Of a DNA stretch of 64,000 bases, positions 8,970 through 16,981 are shown one piece after another. The translations under genes and the position numbers were made by a program. Under the pieces are notes generated by a model that made no database searches, was not told the DNA's origin, and saw only the letters and a program-made list of their open reading frames with translations. Origin of the DNA: Rhizobium sp. RU36D (GTDB lineage Bacteria > Pseudomonadota > Alphaproteobacteria > Rhizobiales > Rhizobiaceae); NCBI RefSeq assembly GCF_900176345.1, contig NZ_FWXU01000002.1, positions 248,001 to 312,000 on the forward strand, read 5' to 3'. The stretch's first letter is position 1; each line of letters begins with the position of its first letter.

Positions 8970-9719
8970 GCTTCCCGGCGCGCTAATCGCGGCAAGGCGA
9001 AACTGCAGCCATTCATCCACGGTGTCGGTCGGTAAGCCCGACATTTCAACAATGGGCGTGCGCAGGCCATTCAGCAATTCCTGTTGGAGATCGGCGGATG
9101 CCGCGTCCAGCAGCCAGGGACTGTCTTCGATGTGAACGGCATAACCCTGTTGCGACAATACCTGGGCTAGGCAGTCGGTCGCATCGGGTCCAAGCGCCAC
9201 GCCAAATCCCTTGTCCGTCCGCTGGTGATCGTTGAAATAACCAACCATTTTCTGGTCCAGGGGATGGGTGACGGACCAGTCCATGATCCCGTCATAGTTC
9301 AGAGCTGCATAAAGGCCGCTGCCGGCGGTCGCCAGCCGTTGCGCGAAGGCTGCGCAGAAGGGTTCCGAGCAGAGGTCAAACAGCGCTGATGCCGTCACGA
9401 TGCTGACGCCGTCAAGTGGAAGCCCGTCGATGTCGTTGAGATCGTGCTGCCTTACCGTCACGCCGCGGTCGGGGCCGATGCGACGCATGGCCTCCTGCAG
9501 CAGCAGGCCATCGTTGTCCAGCAGCAGCCAAGCGGCCTCCGCCGGCATGTCGGCCTCCAGGCTTCTCCAGGTCGAGCCCGTGCCACAGCCGATATCCATC
9601 AGCTTTGGCGAGGCCGTGCTTTGCAGATGCCGCACCAGCCTGTCGACAAGGGCTTTGTGGCGCGCGGCGCGATCGGCCGGCTCGCGCAGCGCCAGCCAGT
9701 CCTTGTCGAATCCACTCAT
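8925..9719 (-). CDS. Class I SAM-dependent methyltransferase
   Basis: Soluble methyltransferase of 264 residues. SAM-binding motif I is LMDIGCGTGSTW near residue 40, with the acidic end of strand two in LLLDNDG. The rest fits a small-molecule methyltransferase with no recognisable substrate signature. It is the last gene of a minus-strand set: dehydrogenase, PTPS-like protein, glycosyltransferase, methyltransferase. Its start overlaps the glycosyltransferase stop by 4 bases, implying coupled translation. The set suggests that a pterin- or sugar-containing product is methylated; that is inference. Confidence 0.8.
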   Translation of the reverse strand: MSGFDKDWLALREPADRAARHKALVDRLVRHLQSTASPKLMDIGCGTGSTWRSLEADMPAEAAWLLLDNDGLLLQEAMRRIGPDRGVTVRQHDLNDIDGLPLDGVSIVTASALFDLCSEPFCAAFAQRLATAGSGLYAALNYDGIMDWSVTHPLDQKMVGYFNDHQRTDKGFGVALGPDATDCLAQVLSQQGYAVHIEDSPWLLDAASADLQQELLNGLRTPIVEMSGLPTDTVDEWLQFRLAAISAPGSSCRVGHKDLLALPD

Positions 9720-10759
9720 TGGACGGTCCTCAACAGGTTTGCAAAGATCTCGGTCGTGTCGTTCCAGCTCGGCAGCCTGGCCCCGGCGGCCAGGGCCGCC
9801 TTCGCCTTTTTGTGCCTGAGAACAGGGTCGGACAGAAGGCGTTCCAGGGCCGCGGCGAACGCCTCGACATCATCGACCGGAACGAGAAAGCCCGCCTCTT
9901 CCGGCACCACATCGGGAATGGCGCCGGCTTGGCAGGCCACAATCGGCAGCCCCTGGGATAGCGCTTCGGCAAAGACCATGCCGTAGCCCTCGTAGCGGCT
10001 GGCCAGTGCGAAGATGTCGGCCCGCGCCAGTTCCGCCCTCACATCGTCAGTCTCGCCAGCAAGCGTGATGCGTCCGGAAAGGCCGCTGCTGTCAAGCTGA
10101 TGCTGCAGGCTCGCTGCGGTTTGCGGGCTCAGAGTTCGGCTGCCGATGATCGTCGCACGCCATGGCAGGTGCTCCACACGCTTCAGCGCCGCGATCAGCA
10201 CGTCATGGGCTTTCCTCGGGGTCAGCGTGCCAATCGACAGGATATGCGGCGGATCGCCATTGCCTGGTGATATGGCGGCCCTTTCGGTTCCGGGAACGGC
10301 CACCGTCATCCGCTGGGGCTCCACGCCGTAAGTCGCCTCCAGCTCCCGCGCGGTCATGGGCGATGTGACGATCACATGCCGGGCAAAAGACAGGGCCTTC
10401 ACCTCGCTGCGGCGCAGGCGCTCCTGCTCCGCGGAATCTATACCGGTCTCCAGCGCCAGGGGGTGGTGCACCAGGGCCACGAGGTTGAAACGGTGGGCGT
10501 GACGCTCCGCCCAGCCGTCCAGCACACCGAAGGCCAGGCCATCGATCACCAGCAGAGTGCCGTCGGCCAAGGCCGAAAGCCGTCGCTCCGCCTCGTCCAG
10601 CACATCCGCGGTGGGCACGGGAAAACCCTCGCCAAGGGACAGCAGAGTGATGGACCAGCCGCCTGCCCGCAATCCCTCGATCACCCGGCGGTCATAGGCG
10701 TAACCACCGGTTTTCAGTTCGAGATTTCCCGGATAGGCAAAGACGAGGCTTTGGCTCAA
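9716..10759 (-). CDS. Glycosyltransferase, GT4 family
   Basis: GT-B fold glycosyltransferase of 347 residues, cytoplasmic or membrane-associated. The N-terminal domain opens with YPGNLELKTGGYAYDRRV, a usual acceptor-side start with glycines. The C-terminal domain has the GT4 nucleotide-sugar motif: SRYEGYGMVFAEALSQGLP followed by the acidic/glycine loop AIPDVVPEEAGFLV. It overlaps both neighbours by 4 bases. Sugar donor and acceptor cannot be told. Placed beside PTPS-like and GTP cyclohydrolase II genes, a pterin or pyrimidine glycoside is one option; a lipid acceptor is another. Confidence 0.85.
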   Translation of the reverse strand: MSQSLVFAYPGNLELKTGGYAYDRRVIEGLRAGGWSITLLSLGEGFPVPTADVLDEAERRLSALADGTLLVIDGLAFGVLDGWAERHAHRFNLVALVHHPLALETGIDSAEQERLRRSEVKALSFARHVIVTSPMTARELEATYGVEPQRMTVAVPGTERAAISPGNGDPPHILSIGTLTPRKAHDVLIAALKRVEHLPWRATIIGSRTLSPQTAASLQHQLDSSGLSGRITLAGETDDVRAELARADIFALASRYEGYGMVFAEALSQGLPIVACQAGAIPDVVPEEAGFLVPVDDVEAFAAALERLLSDPVLRHKKAKAALAAGARLPSWNDTTEIFANLLRTVQ

Positions 10760-11154
10760 AGATCGGCCTCGTACCAGCCGCGCGCCGCATGGGATTCGTG
10801 CAATGTCACCTTGATCCGGCAGATGCGGTGGCTTCCCGGCCCCAGCCGCTTGTCGGCAACGGCGCGCGCCAGTTCGTCGAAGATATGCTTGGCGATCACC
10901 TCTGTCGTGGAGACCTTGCCGGCGAAAATCGGCAACTCATCGAGATTCTGGTAGTTGAGGGGCTTCAGGACCTCGCCCAGAACAGTGGTAGCCGCGCCGA
11001 TATCCACCGCCAGCCCGTCCTCATCCACATCCCGGGTAAAGAAGGCGGCATCGACCACGAAGGTTGCGCCATGCATGCCCTGCGCGGGGCCGAAAACGGG
11101 GCGGGGTAGGCTGTGGGCGATCATGATGTGATCACGGACTTCGACTGCAAACAT
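10756..11154 (-). CDS. 6-pyruvoyl-tetrahydropterin synthase/QueD-like protein with altered active site
   Basis: Small protein of 132 residues with the PTPS fold pattern. His14 and His28 correspond to two zinc ligands, but the family motif HGH reads HGA here (residue 30 is alanine), and the catalytic cysteine normally just before that motif is absent. The C-terminal acidic residue of the family is kept (VTLHES, Glu120). It may therefore not run the standard reaction on dihydroneopterin triphosphate, or may use other ligands. It starts 7 bases after the dehydrogenase gene and its end overlaps the glycosyltransferase start. The PTPS assignment is firm at fold level, the reaction is unknown. Confidence 0.75.
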   Translation of the reverse strand: MFAVEVRDHIMIAHSLPRPVFGPAQGMHGATFVVDAAFFTRDVDEDGLAVDIGAATTVLGEVLKPLNYQNLDELPIFAGKVSTTEVIAKHIFDELARAVADKRLGPGSHRICRIKVTLHESHAARGWYEADL

Positions 11155-11161
11155 CAGGGTC

Positions 11162-12160
11162 TCACTTTTTTTCGCTGGTGTAACGGATACGGTGGCAGAG
11201 CGTGTCTGGATTGGCCAGAACGGCGGGATAATCGGTTTCGAGGGTGGAAAAATCGGTTTCGCCTGAAATCAGGGCGTCAAGGCAATCGTCCCGCAGCAGG
11301 TCAAGCGCCTTGGCGAGGCGCCGGCCATAGCTCCAGCGGGCGCGCCGGTCCGGAGGCACGGAACCGACCTGGGAACTCGCGATCGTCAGCCGGCGGGCAT
11401 GGAAGGCGCCGCCGAGCGGCAGGCTCACCGGCCGGTCTCCATGCCAACTGGCTTCGATGATGCGCGCTTCCTGGCCCGCGACCTCGATGGCGCGGCTCAG
11501 CGCCTCGCCGGAACCAGAGGCATTGATCAGCACATCGAACTCTCCTGATACCTCGGCGTCGGTGGAGAAGCCGATGCACAATCTGTCCGCGAGGCTGCGA
11601 CGCGCGGAATTGCGATCGACAAGATGCACCTCCGTGCCGATGATGCGCGAGGCGATATAGGCGACCAGCGCCCCGACGACACCGGCGCCAAATACGGCGA
11701 CCCTGTCGCCCGGCTGGACCCCGGCGTCCCATACGATATTCAGTGCCGTCTCCATGTTGGGCGCCAGCACGGCCCGCTCGACCGGCACGCCATGGGGAAT
11801 GGCCACCAGCGAGGCCGCGTCGACGACGAAGAGATCCTGGTGCGGATGCAGGCAAAACACGGAGGTGCCGACCAGCTCCTCAGGTCCGGCCTCGACCCAC
11901 CCCGCGGCGGCATAGCCATATTTCACGGGGAAGGGAAAGCCGCCGCCCATATGGGGGCCGCGCATGCGTTCGAATTCGCTTACCGGCACGCGGCCGGCGA
12001 AGACGAGGTTTTCCGTGCCGCGGCTCACCCCGCTGAACAGCATGCGCACCAGCGCCTGATCCGCAAGCGGGGCGGCCAGCGCCTCTTCCCTGATTTCGCA
12101 GCGCTGAGCGGCCGCAATCCAGAGTGACCGACTGCGGAAGCCTACCGAACTTTCTTCCAT
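11162..12160 (-). CDS. MDR-family dehydrogenase, BchC-like, without classical zinc ligands
   Basis: Oxidoreductase of 332 residues from the medium-chain dehydrogenase superfamily. The catalytic domain has SGVSRGTENLVFAG where zinc alcohol dehydrogenases have a cysteine motif, and KYGYAAAGWV in place of the GHE motif. The Rossmann domain follows with VAVFGAGVVGALVAY. The same SG(V/I)SxGTE pattern occurs in BchC of this window. The ATG at 12160 is preferred over upstream starts because GGAGAG stands seven bases before it. It is the first gene of the minus-strand operon and is divergent from the GTP cyclohydrolase II paralogue. Confidence 0.75.
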   Translation of the reverse strand: MEESSVGFRSRSLWIAAAQRCEIREEALAAPLADQALVRMLFSGVSRGTENLVFAGRVPVSEFERMRGPHMGGGFPFPVKYGYAAAGWVEAGPEELVGTSVFCLHPHQDLFVVDAASLVAIPHGVPVERAVLAPNMETALNIVWDAGVQPGDRVAVFGAGVVGALVAYIASRIIGTEVHLVDRNSARRSLADRLCIGFSTDAEVSGEFDVLINASGSGEALSRAIEVAGQEARIIEASWHGDRPVSLPLGGAFHARRLTIASSQVGSVPPDRRARWSYGRRLAKALDLLRDDCLDALISGETDFSTLETDYPAVLANPDTLCHRIRYTSEKK

Positions 12161-12412
12161 CGCCGATCTCTCCATTATTCCACTGCTTGTGACTGTGTTA
12201 CCGGATAGCGAAAAAAGGTTCACCGCCTCTTCCGGCGAGACGTCAAATAGGGCGCCGGTCATCGCGCGCAATTGTCATCTGAACTTTTCCGGCGACGAGA
12301 GCCACATATGCGTCAGGTGACAAATCTGTGAACAGCCCCTGAATTTTCTGCAGTGATCCGAATCTGACCTATCTACGTAGGGGCAATGATGAAAAATTTT
12401 GGAGAGTACCAA
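12161..12412. promoter_or_regulatory. Divergent promoter region of the pterin-type cluster
   Basis: This 252-base gap separates the minus-strand dehydrogenase operon from the plus-strand GTP cyclohydrolase II paralogue and must hold promoters for both. An 8-base palindrome CTACGTAG lies at 12373-12380, 32 bases before the plus-strand start. I see no TGT-N12-ACA photosynthesis-type site here, so the cluster is probably not under PpsR control. No other clear operator was found. Confidence 0.5.
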
Positions 12413-13513
12413 ATGTCAGACAGCTACGGTTTTGAATTTATCTCTTCTGAAGTGAAGGTCGAGCGCGCGGTCGCAGAACTGCGCTTTGGCCGACCGGTTG
12501 TGCTGAACGGTGGTGGCAAGCGGCTTGCCGTGATGTCGCTCGATTGTGTTGCCCCGACCGTCTACGACCAGTTTGCCGCCGCCACCGAAGGCCGGCATGC
12601 GCTGTTGCTGACATCCCATCGCGCCGACAGGCTGATCCCCGGAACCGCTACGGATATCTCTGTGCCGCTGGCCGGCATTTCCTTCGACCAGGCGTCGCAG
12701 CTGGCTTACGGCTTGGGCGCTTCCGCGCCGACAAGCTGGCGTGCCGCCACGCCGTTGATGACGGAGTCGGCGGAGCTTGCGCGCCTTGCTCTGCTGTTGC
12801 CCGCCATGGTCTGCGCCGATATCGATGGGATTGACCATCGTTTTGCCGGCTGCTGCTCGCTCAATCACTCAGACCTTCCCGCATCCGGCCGCGCACGCCA
12901 GCATTTCGACATGGTGGTGCGCACCCGCGTGCCTTTGCGTGATCTCGGCGATTCCCAGTTCGTCGTCTTCCGCGGCGGCCTCGCCCAGAAGGACCAGGTG
13001 GCCATCATCGTCGGCAAGCCGGATTTCAATGCGCCCGTCCCGATCCGCATTCACTCTTCATGCATCACAGGCGATCTCTGCGGCTCGCTCAAATGCGATT
13101 GTGGCGACCAGTTGCGCAATGGGCTGCATTCACTGAAGGCCATGGGCGGCGGCGTGCTCCTGTATCTCGACCAGGAAGGACGCGGCACCGGTATCGGCGC
13201 CAAGATGCGCGCCTATGGCTTCCAGCATCTTGGGCTTGACACCATCGACGCCGATGCCGAGCTCGGCTTCGGCAGTGATCATCGCCGCTATGAAGCCGCA
13301 CTCGCCATGCTGCGCTTGCTTGAGATCAAGAAGGTCGTCATCTTTACCAACAACCCGACGAAGATCGCGGCCCTGGTCGAAGGCGGCGTTGAAGTCCATC
13401 GCCGTGTCGCCGTCACCGGCGAGGTCACGGTCGAAAACGAGGGCTACCTGCGCACCAAGCGCGCGCGGGCCGGCCATATGCTCGATATCGAAACACTGAT
13501 CGCTGCGGAGTAA
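12413..13513 (+). CDS. GTP cyclohydrolase II-like protein (RibA paralogue)
   Basis: Protein of 366 residues. The C-terminal half is GTP cyclohydrolase II: zinc cysteines in CITGDLCGSLKCDC, the QEGRG loop, the DxR pair in GFGSDHRRY and TNNPTK. One visible change is LYLDQEGRG where RibA usually has YHRQEGR or similar. The N-terminal 170 residues look like a weak remnant of, or replacement for, the RibB domain and lack its usual acidic DDEDRE motif. The family opens the imidazole ring of GTP and gives the first pyrimidine of riboflavin synthesis. GGAGAG six bases before ATG 12413 fixes the start. Context points to a dedicated secondary pathway rather than housekeeping riboflavin. Confidence 0.8.
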   Translation: MSDSYGFEFISSEVKVERAVAELRFGRPVVLNGGGKRLAVMSLDCVAPTVYDQFAAATEGRHALLLTSHRADRLIPGTATDISVPLAGISFDQASQLAYGLGASAPTSWRAATPLMTESAELARLALLLPAMVCADIDGIDHRFAGCCSLNHSDLPASGRARQHFDMVVRTRVPLRDLGDSQFVVFRGGLAQKDQVAIIVGKPDFNAPVPIRIHSSCITGDLCGSLKCDCGDQLRNGLHSLKAMGGGVLLYLDQEGRGTGIGAKMRAYGFQHLGLDTIDADAELGFGSDHRRYEAALAMLRLLEIKKVVIFTNNPTKIAALVEGGVEVHRRVAVTGEVTVENEGYLRTKRARAGHMLDIETLIAAE

Positions 13514-13519
13514 CAAGGC

Positions 13520-14293
13520 ATGGCGTCGGCTGGGAAACCGTCTGCATCGCGTTCGGCTGCCCTTGGCGCGCCGCCGCCATCCCTCAAAAGCAGCGCTCTG
13601 ACGGTCATGGGATCGATCTTCCTGCTGTCCGTGCCCACCTACACCTGGGCTGCCTCCCATCTGTCTTTGGGGATGAGCGCGATTGCTGCGGCAGCCGCGT
13701 TGCTGCTGGTGATATTCGGGCTGGTCGTCGCCGGCCTGAGGCATCACCGCTTCGAACGCTTTGGTTTTGCCAATAGCGTGACGGCGGTGCGTGCGGCGCT
13801 TGTCAGCATGGTTGCGGCGACTGTGTTTTTTGCAGAGATGCCTCATGACGCCATGCTCTGGGCGTTGATGGCGATCGTGTTGATCGCCTTGGCGCTCGAC
13901 GGCGTGGATGGCTATCTCGCCCGCCGCTACCAGCAGGAATCGGAACTCGGCGCGCGTTTCGACATGGAAGTCGATGCGCTGCTGATCTTCTGCCTGGCCG
14001 CCGCCGCCTTGCTGCTCGACAAGGCCGGCCCGTGGGTGCTGCTCATCGGCGCGATGCGTTACCTCTTCGTGTTGGCGCAATACCCGCTGCCGCAGCTCAA
14101 TGGCGCGCTGCCGCCGTCCTTCCGGCGCAAGGCGATCTGCGTCGTGCAGGTCTCGGTGCTGTGCCTGATCCTGGTGCCCGGCATTGCGCCGCCGGTGTCA
14201 TCATGGCTTGCGGCCATGGCTTTGGGCCTGCTCACCTATTCCTTTGCCGTGGACAGCCTGTTTCTGCTGCGTCGCCAAGACCGTGGCGAGTGA
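13520..14293 (+). CDS. CDP-alcohol phosphatidyltransferase family membrane protein
   Basis: Integral membrane enzyme of 257 residues with several hydrophobic helices. The full CDP-alcohol phosphotransferase signature D-x2-DG-x2-AR-x8-G-x3-D-x3-D is present exactly, running from LDGVDGYLARR to GARFDMEVD. Such enzymes move a phosphoalcohol from a CDP-carrier to an acceptor alcohol, mostly in phospholipid head-group synthesis. It follows the GTP cyclohydrolase II paralogue by 6 bases in the same operon, which is unusual and suggests that a product of the cluster is joined to lipid. The acceptor is unknown. Confidence 0.88.
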   Translation: MASAGKPSASRSAALGAPPPSLKSSALTVMGSIFLLSVPTYTWAASHLSLGMSAIAAAAALLLVIFGLVVAGLRHHRFERFGFANSVTAVRAALVSMVAATVFFAEMPHDAMLWALMAIVLIALALDGVDGYLARRYQQESELGARFDMEVDALLIFCLAAAALLLDKAGPWVLLIGAMRYLFVLAQYPLPQLNGALPPSFRRKAICVVQVSVLCLILVPGIAPPVSSWLAAMALGLLTYSFAVDSLFLLRRQDRGE

Positions 14294-14318
14294 TGGAAAT
14301 CGTGCTTTGGGCTGGGCT

Positions 14319-15227
14319 TCAGCTCGTCCTACCTGCTCCGCGGACAATCGACAAAACCAGCACCACGACGCCGGGAAGGGCAGCCCCGACGAGGGAAAGA
14401 AGACCATAGAGCAGGCTCGCTGCCAGACCTTCCGCGCCGGTGAAGCCGAACAGTGGCCAGAGGGCCGCCGCCGCCGCTTCGCGCGTGCCCCAGCCACCGA
14501 TGCCGATCGGGATCAGCATGGTGAGCAGGCAGAGCGGGATGATCGTGACAGCCGCGATTGGCGGCAAGGGCGCGCCGATGGCGTCGGAGGCGATGACGAA
14601 GGTCAGCACATAGGTGCCCACCACGAGGGAACTCAGCCCAAGCTGGATCACGGCTGCGCCCCTTTCCCAGAAGACCGCGGCAAGATCAGGTGCAAATCGG
14701 CCGAAACGCCTCCAGAGCGGTTTAGCGAAGAGGGCGAGCCCGACGGCGAGAGCGCCCACCAGCGTCGCGACGGTCCAGAACAGCTCAGCGGCCGCCAATG
14801 GCAGTTGCTCTGGCAAGAGCGTGACCCAGGCGACAAGGCCGCAACAGGTCAGCAGGAAAAACGCCAGCTGGCCCGAAAGCCGCTCCAGCGCCACCGCCGT
14901 GGCAGCCCGCTTCCATCCGCCGGCTTCCTCCTGCTGCACCCGATAGACCCGCGCCGCATCGCCGATAATGCCGCCCGGCAGGGTCTGGTTGAGCACGGTG
15001 CCGAGGTAATATTCCCGGATCGCCAGCCACACCGGAATCGAATGACCGAGCCGCTGGGCGGTGAAACGCCAGCGCAGGGCCGACAGCACCACCTGCAGCT
15101 GGACGAGCGCAAAAGCCGCCAGCACATGGCCGGGCGGCACCTTTTGCAGCGCGCGCCACACGCCGGCCGGATCGACAGCAAGCAGAACGCCGGCGATCAG
15201 CATCACGCCCGCCGCTATGGAAAACAC
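14319..15227 (-). CDS. Lysylphosphatidylglycerol synthase TM-region/UPF0104 flippase-like protein
   Basis: Polytopic membrane protein of 302 residues with about seven helices, matching the flippase-like transmembrane region of MprF and free-standing UPF0104 proteins: LSALRWRFTAQRLG, LNQTLPGGIIGDAARVYR and ALERLSGQLAFFLL are typical. It lacks the aminoacyl-transferase domain. A GTG is the first standard start. Five codons upstream an in-frame ATT (15242-15240) has GGAG six bases before it, so initiation there is possible. It is convergent with the CDP-alcohol transferase gene and could move a modified lipid across the membrane. Confidence 0.8.
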   Translation of the reverse strand: MFSIAAGVMLIAGVLLAVDPAGVWRALQKVPPGHVLAAFALVQLQVVLSALRWRFTAQRLGHSIPVWLAIREYYLGTVLNQTLPGGIIGDAARVYRVQQEEAGGWKRAATAVALERLSGQLAFFLLTCCGLVAWVTLLPEQLPLAAAELFWTVATLVGALAVGLALFAKPLWRRFGRFAPDLAAVFWERGAAVIQLGLSSLVVGTYVLTFVIASDAIGAPLPPIAAVTIIPLCLLTMLIPIGIGGWGTREAAAAALWPLFGFTGAEGLAASLLYGLLSLVGAALPGVVVLVLSIVRGAGRTS

Positions 15228-15315
15228 CTTCAGCTTGCTAATGAGGGGCTCCTGTGGGCTCGATCGTTGACCATCTCAAGTCAGTTTATTGGCTAGCTCC
15301 GGCGGGGGAAAGCAC

Positions 15316-16968
15316 ATGCAATCAGACAATTCCCATAGCCAGTTTTATCGCCAGGCCGCGCCCGTGACAGGACGCAAGGCGATATGCGCCACCCTGTTGT
15401 TCGTGGCAATCGGTTTCCTCGCCTGCGCCATGCCGGATTATCCCGAGGGCTTTTACCCCCAGGCCTTCGCCCGCCTTCCCCTTGAGGTGCCGCTGGTGGC
15501 GCTTACCCTGCTCTGGCTACCCTCGCGCCTTGCCCTGATGGTGGCGGCCGTCGCGACCTTGGCCGTGTTTCTGCTGCTGTTCCTGAAGCTCGCGGATGTT
15601 GGCGTGATCTCCGCATTCCAGCGCCGCTTCAACCCCTATCTCGACATCAAGATGATGTATGACGGCTGGAACGTGCTCTCGGGCAGCGTCGGCAAGGTGG
15701 GCGCCGCCGCCGTCATCGGGCTTGTATCCGGTCTGATCGCCATGGTGCTGTCGCTCTTCTGCTGGGCCGCCCTGCAGCTCAATCGCTTCGGCGCGCAGGC
15801 CCGAAGGATAGCGCTGGCGGGATTTGCTTTGCTCATGGGCGTCGGTGTCGTCCTTTGGGCCGCCGGTCCGCGCGCCGGCGCCGCCGACATTGCCGAGATG
15901 CGCGTGGCAACCTATCTGCAGGATCGCCTGTCCCTGGTGTCCCAATCCATCAGCGATATCAGGGCTTTCGAGGCACAGCTCGGTGGAAGCGCCGGCGCCA
16001 TCCAGACCGCGCGTTTCGACCGCGTCGCCGGTCGCGATGTCATCGTCATCTTCTTCGAATCCTATGGGCGAAGCGCCGTGGAGGACCCGCGCTATGCCGA
16101 TATGATTAAGCCGCGACTTGAAAACGTCCAACAGAAGTTGCAGGCGGCGGGTTTTGCCACGGCAAGCGGCTGGACCCGCTCGCCGACAGTGGGCGGCCTG
16201 AGCTGGTTGGCGCATGGCACGCTGATGTCCGGTCTCTGGGTCGATAACCAGGCGCGCTACGACCTGCTGATGTCGAGCCGTTGGCCGAGCCTAAACCGGG
16301 CATTCGGGGCTGCCGGCTGGCAGACGGTGGCCATCATGCCCGCCATCACCATGGATTGGCCGGAGGCGGCCTATTACGGCTATGACACCATACTTGCCGC
16401 CAAGGATATGGGCTATCGCGGCAAGCCGTTCAATTGGATAACGATGCCCGACCAATACACGCTCTCGGCGTTCGAGCGCCTGGCGCGCCAACCGGCGCGG
16501 GCTGCGGGAAAGCCTGTGATGGCGGAGATCGCGCTGATCTCCAGTCATGCGCCCTGGACGCCGGTGCCAAAGCTCATCGATTGGGCAAGCGTCGGCGATG
16601 GCATCGTTTTCAACAGCCAGGCCGAATCGGGAGATGCGCCCGCTGTCGTCTGGGCCGATCCCGATCGCGTGCGTCGTCAGTATATCGAGACGATCGACTA
16701 CACCCTGCAAACCCTGGGCGATTACATCGCGCGCTTCGGCGAAGATGCCGTCTTTGTCGTGCTCGGAGACCACCAGCCGGCATCGATTGTCACGGGACCG
16801 GACGCTTCGAGGGCGGTGCCGGTCCACATTATCAGCCGGGATGCGACACTGGTCGAAAGCTTCCGCGTCGATGGTTTTACTGCGGGAATGACCCCCGACA
16901 ACGCCACGCCAGAAGGCTCGATGGACCGCCTGCGCGATATCCTGATCCAGCGTTTCACCGGGGATTGA
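15316..16968 (+). CDS. LTA synthase-like sulfatase/phosphoglycerol transferase family protein
   Basis: Protein of 550 residues: about four or five N-terminal membrane helices (residues 20-200), then an extracytoplasmic alkaline-phosphatase-superfamily domain. Metal-site features are DVIVIFFESYG and VVLGDHQPAS (the GDH motif). The candidate nucleophile is a Thr or Ser in the WTRSPTVGGLSWLAHGTL region. Relatives (LtaS, OpgB, EptA-like) transfer phosphoglycerol or phosphoethanolamine to envelope glycans or lipids. GGGGGAAAG before ATG 15316 supports this start. With the neighbouring lipid-type genes it suggests decoration of the cell envelope. Confidence 0.8.
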   Translation: MQSDNSHSQFYRQAAPVTGRKAICATLLFVAIGFLACAMPDYPEGFYPQAFARLPLEVPLVALTLLWLPSRLALMVAAVATLAVFLLLFLKLADVGVISAFQRRFNPYLDIKMMYDGWNVLSGSVGKVGAAAVIGLVSGLIAMVLSLFCWAALQLNRFGAQARRIALAGFALLMGVGVVLWAAGPRAGAADIAEMRVATYLQDRLSLVSQSISDIRAFEAQLGGSAGAIQTARFDRVAGRDVIVIFFESYGRSAVEDPRYADMIKPRLENVQQKLQAAGFATASGWTRSPTVGGLSWLAHGTLMSGLWVDNQARYDLLMSSRWPSLNRAFGAAGWQTVAIMPAITMDWPEAAYYGYDTILAAKDMGYRGKPFNWITMPDQYTLSAFERLARQPARAAGKPVMAEIALISSHAPWTPVPKLIDWASVGDGIVFNSQAESGDAPAVVWADPDRVRRQYIETIDYTLQTLGDYIARFGEDAVFVVLGDHQPASIVTGPDASRAVPVHIISRDATLVESFRVDGFTAGMTPDNATPEGSMDRLRDILIQRFTGD

Positions 16969-16981
16969 CCGTCATATCCCG

